Assembly (NCBI GenBank): GCA_963847665.1
Contig: CAWKAO010000002.1
Location: forward strand, 434,001-498,000
Direction: 5' to 3'
Source: CAWKAO01 sp963847665
GTDB taxonomy: Bacteria > Actinomycetota > Humimicrobiia > Humimicrobiales > Humimicrobiaceae
Length of the DNA: 64,000 nucleotides
The notes under the pieces were generated by a model. That model made no database searches. It had not been told where the DNA came from and worked only from the letters and a program-made list of their open reading frames with translations. Positions 18,561 to 28,139 of this stretch are shown here, piece after piece (the first letter of the stretch is position 1; every line of letters begins with the position of its first letter). The position numbers and the translations under genes are program-made.

Positions 18561-20325
18561 ATGGATAAAGAGAGACCAAGGACTAAAGATATTTTAAATA
18601 AAATGGTAAAAAACAATAATCCCTCCCGTATATATGACCAGGGATCACTTAAAAAGATAAGGCCGAAATATGAGGATTTAAAAAGTAAATTTAAAGACCC
18701 TGATTCAAAAACTGGCTGGACTGTGACACCACATACAATACTTGGTTCTTTTATTCCAAGAGAAATGCTGTACACTCCGCTGGATAACGAAGACTTTGAT
18801 TATGATTTTGATCTTGGCATGCCCGGTGAAGAGCCTTTTACAAGGGGGGTGCATCCAGATATGTACAGGGGTAAAAAATTTACCATGCGGCAGATAAACG
18901 GATATGGCGGTCCTGAGGATACAAATGACAGGATGAAATTTATGTTAAAGCATGGAGGCACAGGTGTTAGCGTCATCTATGACCTGCCGACTATCCAGAT
19001 GTTTGACTCTGACGATCCTATCTCTAAGGGTCAGGTAGGTATGAGCGGAGTAGCAATAGACACCGCAAAGGATATGGAGATACTTTTTGATGAGATCCCG
19101 ATAGATAAAGTAACCATCTCCCTTGTCAGCCATTTTCCGACAAATACTGCAATATTATTTCCAATGTACCTGGCTGCGGCTGAGAAAAGAGGCATTCCAT
19201 TTGAAAAACTGAAAGGCAGCGTACAGAACGACATAACGCTCGAAGAGGTTGTTAGAAGCGGCCCTGAATACCTCCCTCCAAAAGATGTCTTCAGGATACA
19301 GTGTGATAATATCGAGTATCATAAAGAAAAATGTCCCCTACTTTAATTATGTCACATTGAACGGATACAATCTTCATGAGTTTGGTACATCAGGAGTAAC
19401 AGAAATGGCAGTAGCTGTTTCAAATGCTATAGAGACCCTCGATGAACTTGTAAGGAGAGGTTATGACATAGACTGGGTTGCAAACCGCCTTGCATTTTTC
19501 TGGTCCATTTCAAGTGATTTTTTTGAAGAGGTCGCAAGGATCAGAGCTGTAAGAAGGCTATGGTATAAGATAATGAAGTTTAGATTTGGAGCAAAAAATA
19601 CACGTTCAATGTGGATGCGGTGCCATGTCCAGACTTCCGGGATATCACTTACCCGCCAGGAACCATTGAACAACCTTGTCAGGGCAGCGATACAGGGGCT
19701 TTCCGCTGTATTTGCAGGGGTCCAGTCACTTCATGTGGATTCTTATGATGAGGCCTATTCTGTGCCCTCAGAAGAGGCTGCACTGCTGTCTTTGAGGACA
19801 CAGCAAATAATCCAGGAAGAGACTGCCGTGACAGAGGTAGTCGATCCGCTGGGAGGTTCATTTTATGTTGAATCACTCACGAACCAGATCGAAAAAATGA
19901 TAGTCGATGAGATCGATGAAATAGAGAAAGTCGGTGGTTATGTTGCTGCAATAGAGAAGGGCTGGATACACAATAAAATAGCAAATTATTTCTATAAGGA
20001 AAAACAGCTTATAGAAGACGGTGAGATCAGATTTGTCGGGTCTAATATATATAAGTCTGAATCTGAGAAAGTCCCTAAAATAGAAGTCTTCAGGTACCCG
20101 GAAGGTGCCGAAGAAAGACAGAAATCAAGACTGGCAAGCATAAGGCTGGAACGTGATAATGAAAAAGTCGAAAGATCACTTAAGGCACTTGGGGACGCAT
20201 GCAAGAATAATGAAAACATAGTCCCATATTCCTTAGAATGTGCAAAAGCCTATTGTAGTATCGGAGAGCTTTTCAAGGTCTTTAAAAAAGCATTTGGATT
20301 ATGGAAACCACCGGTTTTCTGGTAA
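18561..20325 (+). CDS. B12-dependent acyl-CoA mutase large (catalytic) chain (frameshifted)
   Basis: This is a methylmalonyl-CoA mutase-family TIM barrel that lacks its own B12 domain. Conserved parts include FTRGVHPDMYRG, QNDITLEEVVRSG, and later the FGAK, QTSGISLT and SLHVDSYDEA stretches. One extra base near 19320 splits it; with it removed, the sequence reads on as KKNVPYFNYVTLNGYNLHEFG. Active-site positions are unusual compared with Propionibacterium MCM as I recall it. The Tyr89 position is Ile112 (RQINGYG), the Arg207 position is kept (Arg232), and the catalytic His244 position is Asn (GYNLHE). The substrate is therefore uncertain: methylmalonyl-, isobutyryl- or hydroxyisobutyryl-CoA, or something new. 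Confidence 0.85.
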
Positions 20326-20373
20326 AAATATTTTTATGATTAAGATTAAACTAATGATAAGGAAGGATTAAGA

Positions 20374-20772
20374 ATGTCTGAAAAGAAAATAAAAATATTG
20401 CTTTCTAAATTAGGGCTTGATGTCCATAACAGGGGGGTCATCACCGTTGCAAAACAATTGCGTGATGCAGGAATGGAAGTGATCTATCTTGGAAATGCTT
20501 TACCGAAAGAGATATTAAATATAGCAGTGCAGGAAGATGCTGACATTATCGGTGTCAGTTCGCTTGGCGGAGCCCACCTTACACTTGGGAAAGACCTGAT
20601 CGAGGAAGCAAAAAAGGAAGGGCTCAAAGATAAAGTTATTTTTATAATAGGAGGCATTTTTTCTCTTGGGGATGAAGAAAAGCTTACAAAGATTGGTTTT
20701 GATGGTGTTTTTACTGCTGGAGCGACAAAAGAAGATATAGTAAATGCAATAAATGGATATATAAAAAACTAA
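20374..20772 (+). CDS. B12-binding small subunit of acyl-CoA mutase
   Basis: This 132-aa Rossmann-like cobalamin domain carries DVHNRG (the DxHxxG motif whose His ligates cobalt base-off) at residues 15-20, then GVSSLGGAHL and FIIGGIFS, matching the SxL and GG parts of the motif. It supplies the coenzyme to the adjacent catalytic chain, so the enzyme is of the split type found in archaea and many anaerobes. The gene follows 48 bases after the large chain, with a ggaagg site. Confidence 0.92.
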   Translation: MSEKKIKILLSKLGLDVHNRGVITVAKQLRDAGMEVIYLGNALPKEILNIAVQEDADIIGVSSLGGAHLTLGKDLIEEAKKEGLKDKVIFIIGGIFSLGDEEKLTKIGFDGVFTAGATKEDIVNAINGYIKN

Positions 20773-20827
20773 AGTCTGGCTTATTGTGAGCGATGAATAA
20801 TTTTTAAATCCTTAATATCTATATTTT

Positions 20828-21211
20828 TTATTTTTTACTATCAGTTTTATTGTTCTCAGGAATAAAATCAATTGAAATGGAATTAACGCAGTGCCTTGTG
20901 TTTTTAGGAGTAAATCCTTCACCGGTAAATACATGACCCAGATGTCCCCCGCATTTTGCACAAACGATCTCAGTTCTTCTTTCATCCGCATCAGTAGCCT
21001 TTTTTACAGAATCTGATATTTCATCATCAAAGCTGGGCCAGCCGCATCCTGAATGAAATTTGCTTTTTGATTCAAACAACGGGACACCGCACTGTTTGCA
21101 AATATAAGTCCCGTCTTTAAAAAAATTATCATATTTACCTGTAAAAGGTGGTTCAGTACCTTTATTGATAATAACGTTTTTTTCTTCTGGAGTTAATTCA
21201 TTTAATGCCAT
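20828..21211 (-). CDS. msrB: peptide-methionine (R)-S-oxide reductase MsrB
   Basis: This enzyme reduces methionine-R-sulfoxide in damaged proteins. Two zinc CxxC pairs (CKQC and CAKC), the substrate-binding FHSGCGWPSF, and the catalytic Cys in RHCVNSISIDF are all present in 127 aa. It faces the mutase cluster, its stop lying 55 bases from the end of the B12 subunit gene. No MsrA is fused or adjacent. Confidence 0.95.
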   Translation of the reverse strand: MALNELTPEEKNVIINKGTEPPFTGKYDNFFKDGTYICKQCGVPLFESKSKFHSGCGWPSFDDEISDSVKKATDADERRTEIVCAKCGGHLGHVFTGEGFTPKNTRHCVNSISIDFIPENNKTDSKK

Positions 21212-21418
21212 AATTTTCTCCTGTTTACCGGAATTAATAATATTTTTTACTATAATGCGAACATAGCATATTTAACCTTACTTCATTATTAATAATTATA
21301 ATAGATTGTAATGCTCTTTGATACTTTTTATAAAAGAAATTGTATATACTAATTATTATAAGTTTTATTAAAATTTGAATTGGTGAAGTCTTTTTAAGAT
21401 TTATTTATAGGTAAAAAC

Positions 21419-23429
21419 ATGAAGGAATACATACTTAAAGGATTTAAAACCCCTTTCATCAAAGAATTACAAGATCGATTACGATAAAGAGTTAAACGAA
21501 GCCCAGTTAAGAGCTGTAATGGCAGGAAGGGGACCCGTACTTGTGATAGCAGGCGCAGGAAGTGGCAAGACAAGGACACTTGTATACAGGGTGGCCAGGT
21601 TGGTAGAGGATGGATGCAATCCGCAATCAATACTGCTGCTTACCTTTACAAGAAAAGCTGCCCAGAATATGCTAAGAAGAGCTTCTAACCTATTGGATGA
21701 ACGATGCGGAAGAGTATCAGGAGGTACTTTCCATTCATTCGCTAATCATATCCTTAGAAGATATGCAAAGTTTATCGGATTTACTGAAAACTTTAATATT
21801 CTTGACAGGAAAGATGCCGAAGACCTGGCAGGTTTCATAAGGAACAGACTGGGTTACTACCGTAGTGAAAAAAGATTTCCTAAGAAAGAAACCATCTACG
21901 ATATTATAAGCAAATCAATTAATAAAGATTGTGACATTAAAAGTGTGGTCAGGGACGGGTACCCTCATTTTCTTGAGAACAGTGACGACATAGCTAAAAT
22001 CAATAATGAATATATAAAATTTAAAAAAGACAAATCCTTGATGGATTATGATGATCTGCTGGTATATCTTGAAATACTTCTAAGGGAAAATACCGGCATC
22101 AGGGAAAAATTATCAGAGTTTTATGAATACCTGATGATAGATGAATTTCAGGATACAAATAAGCTACAGGCAAAAATAGCTTATCTTTTGGCAGGATCCA
22201 ATAAGAATATAATGGTTGTAGGAGATGATTCACAGAGTATTTACTCTTTTAGGGGCGCAAGTTTCAGAAATATAATGGATTTTCCAAAAAAATACCCGAA
22301 AGCTAAAATAATAAAACTTGAACAGAATTATAGAAGTACCCAGCCGATACTTGATTTTACCAATCAACTGATAAAATATTCAAAAGATAAATATGATAAA
22401 AATCTCTTTACTAAGAAGGAAGGTGATGAAAAGCCCGTCTATATTGAGATAGAAAGTGAGAATTATCAGTCCAGGTTTATAGTACAGAGGGTACTGGAGC
22501 TAAGAGAGGAAGGCGTCAAACTTGATGATATGGCTGTGCTTTTCAGAAGTTCGTCTCAATCCATGGACCTTGAAATAGAATTAAAAACACATAATATCCC
22601 ATATGTAATATATGGTGGGATCAAGTTTAGTGAGGCTGCACATATCAAGGATGTCATCTCTTTTATAAAAGTCGCTTATAATCCAAGAGATTCTATAAGC
22701 TGGACGAGGGCACTCTTACTTATCGAAGGAATAGGACCACGGTCTGCGGAACATATAGTCACAAATATAGTGGATGAAGGAAAAGGGTTGGATTTCCTTT
22801 CTGATGAACAAATCCTAAATAAAAAATTCGGGTCCAGCCTTAAGCAATTGCAGGAAGTATTGAATTATTTAACTGTAAGTGAGAAAGAACAGACTTTTGC
22901 TGAAAGATTAAGAAAGGTAATAGAATACTACAGACCCCTTCTGAAGGAAAAATATGACGATTTTAATAAGCGGTTAGATGACCTGTCTTCACTTGAAGCT
23001 ATTGCAGGCAGGTACAATGACATTGAGGAATTCCTTTCTGATCTTACGCTTGAGCCTGTTGAGGAAACTCAGTTAAAGGTCACTCCTGAAGACGGTGAGG
23101 ATGAAAAAATTATCCTTTCTACCATTCATTCTGCAAAAGGACTGGAATGGCACACTGTGTTTATTATTTCCCTGATTGACGGTTATCTTCCAAGTTCTTA
23201 TGCACTCCATTCTATCGATGAGATCGAAGAAGAACGCAGACTGCTTTATGTCGCCTCAACACGCGCAAAACAGAACCTTTACCTTCTAAAGCCTCAGGCA
23301 GGCAGGTTTTCAGGCAGTTATTTCGACCCTTCATTTATACGTTTTTCAGAGGTCTCCAGGTTTTTAAAAGAAGGGGATATCCTTGAAAAATATGTCGAAA
23401 AATGGGTCCTAAAAAATGAAAACCCTTAG
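21419..23429 (+). CDS. UvrD/PcrA-type ATP-dependent DNA helicase (frameshift near start)
   Basis: This superfamily 1A 3'-5' helicase acts in repair or replication. Motifs in order are the Q-motif (LNEAQLRAV), Walker A AGAGSGKT, DEFQDTN (Walker B), GDDSQSIYSFRGA, QNYRST, and EERRLLYVASTRAK. The long uninterrupted frame starts at 21519, but this would omit the Q-motif. The upstream codons in that frame read KIDYDKELNEAQ without any start. An ATG at 21419 (MKEYILKGFKTPFIK) joins them if one base near 21464 is removed, giving about 670 aa. No C-terminal nuclease domain is seen. Confidence 0.85.
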
Positions 23430-23485
23430 TTACAATATTTTATATAAAACTGTATTTATGGATAAGGATAATAGATGAATATATT

Positions 23486-24718
23486 TTATCTTTCTGGAAT
23501 ACTTTTAGATTCGACAACCTTATGATAGTAATGCCCGGAACCTTTTATTTTTCTTTCCAGGCCAGGAGAACTGTATCCAATTGCTGTAAGTCCAAATCTG
23601 CGTGAAGGACCGTGTGCGAGTTCATAATTGTCAAAAGTGGACCAGTGAAAATACCCAAGGACAGGAACATTATCATCACATGCTTTTTGGACGAAACTTA
23701 AGTGTTCTTGAAGACTGGTCTTCCTGAGTTCATCGTCAGTGGTGCATGTACCATTTTCCGTTATTATAAGTGGTTTTTTATATTTATTATAAAAGAAGTG
23801 CAGCATTTTATAGATTCCTTCCGGGAAAAGCTCCCACATATCATCATGTCTTATGCCAAGTTCATCAAGCCTTTTGCGGCCATATTTGTTATATGCCAGC
23901 AATGGAAATCTTTCCAGCAGAATTCTTCCATAGTAGCTAAAACCTATATAATCAACTTCTGATCCGTTTTTTATAAAAAATTCATGTAGATGCTCGTGCT
24001 CGATAAAATCAAAAAACTTCTTAATAAAAAGTTTATCGGGGGTAAGATGGCCAAGAGGTTCAACGATCATATGAGCATGGGAGATACCGACAGGAATACC
24101 GGGATACCGTTCCTTTATAAAGTGATAAACAAGACTATGGGATTTTTGCATATTTGAAAGAGCAGTGTTTCTTAAAAAAAGATTAAACTTTTTCGGGGGG
24201 AAAGCCCTGAAAAAATATGCCATATTTACATAGGCATTCGGTTCATTAAAGGTATTTAATATATCGATATGATCGTAGAAGATATTAATGACTTTTTTTA
24301 CATAATCAAAGAAGAGTAAAGGCGCTTCTTTATTCGTCCAGCCACCTGTCCTGTAAAACCATCCGGGATTTGAGAAATGGTTCAGAACCAGCATTATTTT
24401 CTTTTTTTTGTTTTTTAAGGTATTAAAAATAATCCTGTAGTGATCAACCGCATCTTTTTCTAATGGGTCATATGGGTTCTTTTGAAGTTTTGACCAATCC
24501 ATACTGAATCTGTATGAGTTACCAAGGTAACAAATATATTCAAGATCTTCTTCCACATTTTTGTAATGGTCAATAGAAATATCAAGTAAAGTACCGTCAT
24601 CGCCAATAAAATTCTTCCATTCTGTATCTCCTGCACCTTCAACCTGGAATGCAGAAGTAGCAGTTCCCAGAAGGAAATCTTCAGGAAAACCTTTATTTAT
24701 TTTTTCTGGAAATGGCAT
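23486..24718 (-). CDS. glycoside hydrolase family 1 (beta-glucosidase-like)
   Basis: This retaining beta-glycosidase has FLLGTATSAFQVEG at the N-terminus (the family 1 opening signature), the acid/base Glu in NTFNEPNAY near residue 165, and the nucleophile Glu in ITENGTC near residue 320. At 410 aa it is somewhat shorter than the usual 440-480. There is no signal peptide, so it is cytoplasmic and acts on imported disaccharides or glycosides. It stands alone, with no transporter beside it. Confidence 0.9.
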   Translation of the reverse strand: MPFPEKINKGFPEDFLLGTATSAFQVEGAGDTEWKNFIGDDGTLLDISIDHYKNVEEDLEYICYLGNSYRFSMDWSKLQKNPYDPLEKDAVDHYRIIFNTLKNKKKKIMLVLNHFSNPGWFYRTGGWTNKEAPLLFFDYVKKVINIFYDHIDILNTFNEPNAYVNMAYFFRAFPPKKFNLFLRNTALSNMQKSHSLVYHFIKERYPGIPVGISHAHMIVEPLGHLTPDKLFIKKFFDFIEHEHLHEFFIKNGSEVDYIGFSYYGRILLERFPLLAYNKYGRKRLDELGIRHDDMWELFPEGIYKMLHFFYNKYKKPLIITENGTCTTDDELRKTSLQEHLSFVQKACDDNVPVLGYFHWSTFDNYELAHGPSRRFGLTAIGYSSPGLERKIKGSGHYYHKVVESKSIPER

Positions 24719-24819
24719 ATGATTTCTGGTTAAATAATTTATAATTATATTTAATATAGCAGAAACTATAAAATATCAGAATAAAAAATATGCCAAAAAG
24801 AGAACATGGACATTAAAGT

Positions 24820-25566
24820 ATGGAAATAGATAAAAGAATAAGGTCAGCAATCGAAAACACAGAAGTCATAAAGCAGCCATTAAAGTTCTTATCTACATAT
24901 GACTATACAACTATCCATTACTACATGCTTTCTGTGCCATTTTATATTGACTTTGAAGGCAGGCACCAGGAGACTGAGACCATTTTACGTGAAGGAAGAA
25001 TAACATGGCAAAAACCTAAACTAATCACGCCTTATTATATTTTAAGAATGGAAGGTTTTAGTGATGAAGCAAAGGAAGCTTTCCAGATTCTTGCTGGTGA
25101 AAATAATGATATAGCTATGATGCTTTATAAACTGAAGTTTGTAAAGGATTATGATCGTATGGAAATAATCTCTAACAGCATCGAAGAAGTAGCAAGAAAG
25201 ATCAATGATGAGATCGATAATAAAAAGGACCCCTTCTGCGCAGTGATAAAGGGACCGGATGAGTACTGGGATGTTTCTATAATGAAGTTTATTTATGAAC
25301 TCGCATTGAACAGTGCATATTTTTCTAATTTTCCTGAAATGGCGAGAAATAATTTTATAAATCTTGGCCCCACAGGAGCGCCTGTCATAGCAAGAGACGG
25401 GGATGGTATTCCGGTAGCAGCAAAAGAAGAAATAGAAAATCTTTTTGGGTTGTTTAAAAAAGGTGATATCGATGCTAAAAGATTAAAAGAAGAAATAGAT
25501 ACGTGGGGGCTATTTAAGTATTATGAAGATAGGTTTTTCAATCTGATCAAAAAAGGAAGAAATTAA
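24820..25566 (+). CDS. conserved-looking protein of unknown function
   Basis: I do not recognise this 248-aa protein. It is soluble, mainly helical and charged, with no signal peptide or membrane segment. An aromatic patch near residues 27-45 (STYDYTTIHYYMLSVPFYID) and a segment ARDGDGIPVA near residue 195 stand out. Near the C-terminus it has LFKKGDIDAKRLKEEI, which resembles a segment of the next gene. The two genes are 15 bases apart and surely co-transcribed. Confidence 0.6.
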   Translation: MEIDKRIRSAIENTEVIKQPLKFLSTYDYTTIHYYMLSVPFYIDFEGRHQETETILREGRITWQKPKLITPYYILRMEGFSDEAKEAFQILAGENNDIAMMLYKLKFVKDYDRMEIISNSIEEVARKINDEIDNKKDPFCAVIKGPDEYWDVSIMKFIYELALNSAYFSNFPEMARNNFINLGPTGAPVIARDGDGIPVAAKEEIENLFGLFKKGDIDAKRLKEEIDTWGLFKYYEDRFFNLIKKGRN

Positions 25567-25581
25567 AAAAACGGAGGCCTT

Positions 25582-26178
25582 ATGGGTGATAAGATAAAAA
25601 CAGCTATTGAAATAGCTATGGAAAAAGCAGCTTTGCTGGACGACCTTTCAGAAGAGGAAAAAGAAAAAATTAAAAATAATAAAGAGTTGACACCATTGAT
25701 GGCTGCCTTTTATAAAGGTGATATAGACCCTGATAAAATGTGGGAAAAGTTAAAGGGAAAAAATGAACCAATTTTTAATATGGCTCAGGAAAATATACTT
25801 GACTCAATAAAATTTAATACAGACGAAGCAGAACTGTTAAGAAGAGGCAAAGGGATCATAGCGATTGAATCTTTAAAAAAAGAACAAAAGACTGCACTGT
25901 TTCAAAAAGAGTTAAACCATCTTGGAGACCTACAGAAGAAAGCTCTAATAGAGAAAGACAACGCTTTTAATGAGTTTAAAGAAGCGATCGAAAATAATCC
26001 TAATGCAAGAAACAGGGTAATAGAACAGAATGGTGTAAAAGCAGTAATAAAACTTTCAGTTGAGGAAGCAATAACACAAAACCCTCAATGGAAACAATTC
26101 TTACAGGATTTAAAAAATAATTATGAGGCTGAATTTGACGCGACTATCAAAATAGTTAAGGACCAGATAAATACTTAA
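25582..26178 (+). CDS. conserved-looking helical protein of unknown function
   Basis: I do not recognise this 198-aa protein. It is almost entirely helical and Lys/Glu-rich, probably in part coiled coil, without signal peptide or membrane segment. Residues 45-60 (MAAFYKGDIDPDKMWEKL) match the KGDID motif of the preceding protein. A cggagg site precedes the start. The pair forms a small two-gene operon with convergent neighbours. Confidence 0.6.
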   Translation: MGDKIKTAIEIAMEKAALLDDLSEEEKEKIKNNKELTPLMAAFYKGDIDPDKMWEKLKGKNEPIFNMAQENILDSIKFNTDEAELLRRGKGIIAIESLKKEQKTALFQKELNHLGDLQKKALIEKDNAFNEFKEAIENNPNARNRVIEQNGVKAVIKLSVEEAITQNPQWKQFLQDLKNNYEAEFDATIKIVKDQINT

Positions 26179-26193
26179 GGTTCAATTATCTTT

Positions 26194-26868
26194 TTAATCA
26201 AGATCCTGAAACCTGAAAAGATATTTAACTTTTTTAAAATTATTAAAAAGTTTAAGATTAAAATATCTGCTTACATTTTTCATATAATATTCGTATTTTT
26301 TCCCATATCTTTTTAGTAAAAACCTTTCCTCCCTTATGATTTGAAAGTGGAGGACTGAAGAAATTACGACAGCGAATATGAGAAAAATGAGGTTACTGTT
26401 TAGCAGGAAAATGCCAAAAAAATAAAGATCAAAAAAAACGTATATTGGATGGCGGGTTATTGCATATATTCCTCCAGTTACAAGTTGACCGGGGTTTTTA
26501 TAATCTATTCCCAGTCTCCATGAATTTCCCAGTTCTATAAGAGCCATTATAAAAAAAATAAATCCTATAAATATTAACACAAGTCCGGTGATCCTGAGAC
26601 CAAGGATATCAAATAAAATAAGCTGTGGCAGGCCAGGAAATGTGTTGAATGCCTGGTTTAAAGAATAAAAAAGTACCCCAAAGGTCCATAGATTTACCAG
26701 TAAAAACATAATGATCTCAAAACTGTGTTTCCTGCCCTCACTGGCAAAAATATTAATTTTTATTGCACTGATCTTATCTTTTTCTCTTAAATAGATAGTT
26801 TTTCCGATTACCAGGCCAAGAAAAAGTCCAAGAGATATAAGCTGGACGAACCCAAATATTTTTTCCAT
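26194..26868 (-). CDS. isoprenylcysteine carboxyl methyltransferase-family membrane protein
   Basis: This 224-aa integral membrane protein has about five hydrophobic segments and the ICMT/PEMT core near the C-terminus: TGGIYAITRHPIYVFFD, then REERFLLKRYGKKYEYYMKN. In this family the RHP and EE elements bind S-adenosylmethionine at the membrane. Bacterial members methylate small lipophilic or unknown substrates; the substrate here is unknown. It lies downstream of the CBM9-like gene on the same strand. Confidence 0.75.
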   Translation of the reverse strand: MEKIFGFVQLISLGLFLGLVIGKTIYLREKDKISAIKINIFASEGRKHSFEIIMFLLVNLWTFGVLFYSLNQAFNTFPGLPQLILFDILGLRITGLVLIFIGFIFFIMALIELGNSWRLGIDYKNPGQLVTGGIYAITRHPIYVFFDLYFFGIFLLNSNLIFLIFAVVISSVLHFQIIREERFLLKRYGKKYEYYMKNVSRYFNLKLFNNFKKVKYLFRFQDLD

Positions 26869-26906
26869 TGTTTTTAAGATAGCTATACTATAATAATGTT
26901 AAAACA

Positions 26907-28139
26907 TTATGAAGTCTCTGCGGTATCGGCTTCAGTACTATCAGCTGAATCTGCAGTCAGGTCTCCTCCATCTATGAATACAAGGGTTCCAAGGGTGGTT
27001 ATATTATTTATCTCAAATTGAGGGGATGATGACATGGCAAGTTCAGTCGATTCAAGATTGTCAGTATCAAAAATAGAAGCCGTGAATCCTGTCACTGTCA
27101 TATCCAGAGCACCAAAACTTACAAAATTTTCCCATGGAAGACTTGCTTCTATGAAATAATTGTTTCCGCTCCTACTCGACTTTATCTGTATGCCGGAAGG
27201 AGTCTTGGAAGGAAAATAAATAAATGCTTCTGGAGGGATACCTGAAAAATTACCAGGAGAAAAATCTATCTGGGAGTCGTCACCGTTATAGAACGGTATA
27301 CTGAAATCCCCTTTAAGGTCAGTGTCAAAGACAAGTGTAAGACTATCTCCATTATTGATCTGGTTGCCAGTGTAGTTCTGGCTGAATACATCGTCCGTTA
27401 CAGCTATCGCAAAATAAAAAGCAGTATCATCCCAGCAGGTGTAGATTATACCGGAACAATCACTTATACTGGTAAAGTTTTCCTTCTTTATAGTGGGGTT
27501 TGATATCTGGGCCTTATCATAAAGTTCCCATTCATCAAGTGAACCATCTATAACAGGTGGAGTATAACATTTAAAAGAAAACAAAGGGGCACCGTTCTGT
27601 GTCCTGTAATCTGACCCTTCAAGAGCTGCAGTCTTTTTTTCTTCAATATCCATGCTTCTTGCAATTGTCTCTACGGTCTGGTCCGAATAATCTACAGAAA
27701 ACTTTACAGCATTAGAACTGGTTATTACGTTTCCATTATCATCGATAAGATCAGCTGTAAGTTCGTAGTCACCTGATTTTTCTGGGTTCCAGTTATATTC
27801 ATAAGGTGGGCTGTTAAAAGTTTTTATGGTCTCATCACCGTTAATTACAAGTTTTAATTTATAGTCAAGTTTTTCTATATCTTTTGATGCGATAACTATT
27901 GGGACTGTTTCATTTATATTGACAAACTTAAATACCTGTTCTTCTGATGGTGAATTTATAAGAATTGAGTAAGTCTCTGTCACAGTTGTTTCCTGTGTTC
28001 CAGGACCAGAAAAGAATGTCAGCGGAAATTTCGCTTTAAAAATAAAAAAGAACAAGATCGCAAGACCTATGACTACAATGACTATAAGGAATGGAAACCG
28101 GTCAGGTATACTTGTGTATTTGTTATATTTTTTCCTCAT
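26907..28139 (-). CDS. membrane-anchored protein with Ig-like and CBM9/DOMON-like domains
   Basis: This 410-aa protein begins with a short cytoplasmic basic segment and one membrane helix (PFLIVIVVIGLAILFFFIF), so most of it lies outside the cell. Residues about 60-160 look like an Ig-like fold (INSPSEEQVF to DYELTADLIDDNGN). Residues about 190-390 resemble a family 9 carbohydrate-binding module (PVIDGSLDEWELYDKA, AFYFAIAVTDDVF, IEASLPWENF). The C-terminus is acidic. No catalytic residues were seen, so a sugar- or heme-binding surface role is possible. It overlaps the EF-G-like gene by 4 bases (ATGA). Confidence 0.7.
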   Translation of the reverse strand: MRKKYNKYTSIPDRFPFLIVIVVIGLAILFFFIFKAKFPLTFFSGPGTQETTVTETYSILINSPSEEQVFKFVNINETVPIVIASKDIEKLDYKLKLVINGDETIKTFNSPPYEYNWNPEKSGDYELTADLIDDNGNVITSSNAVKFSVDYSDQTVETIARSMDIEEKKTAALEGSDYRTQNGAPLFSFKCYTPPVIDGSLDEWELYDKAQISNPTIKKENFTSISDCSGIIYTCWDDTAFYFAIAVTDDVFSQNYTGNQINNGDSLTLVFDTDLKGDFSIPFYNGDDSQIDFSPGNFSGIPPEAFIYFPSKTPSGIQIKSSRSGNNYFIEASLPWENFVSFGALDMTVTGFTASIFDTDNLESTELAMSSSPQFEINNITTLGTLVFIDGGDLTADSADSTEADTAETS

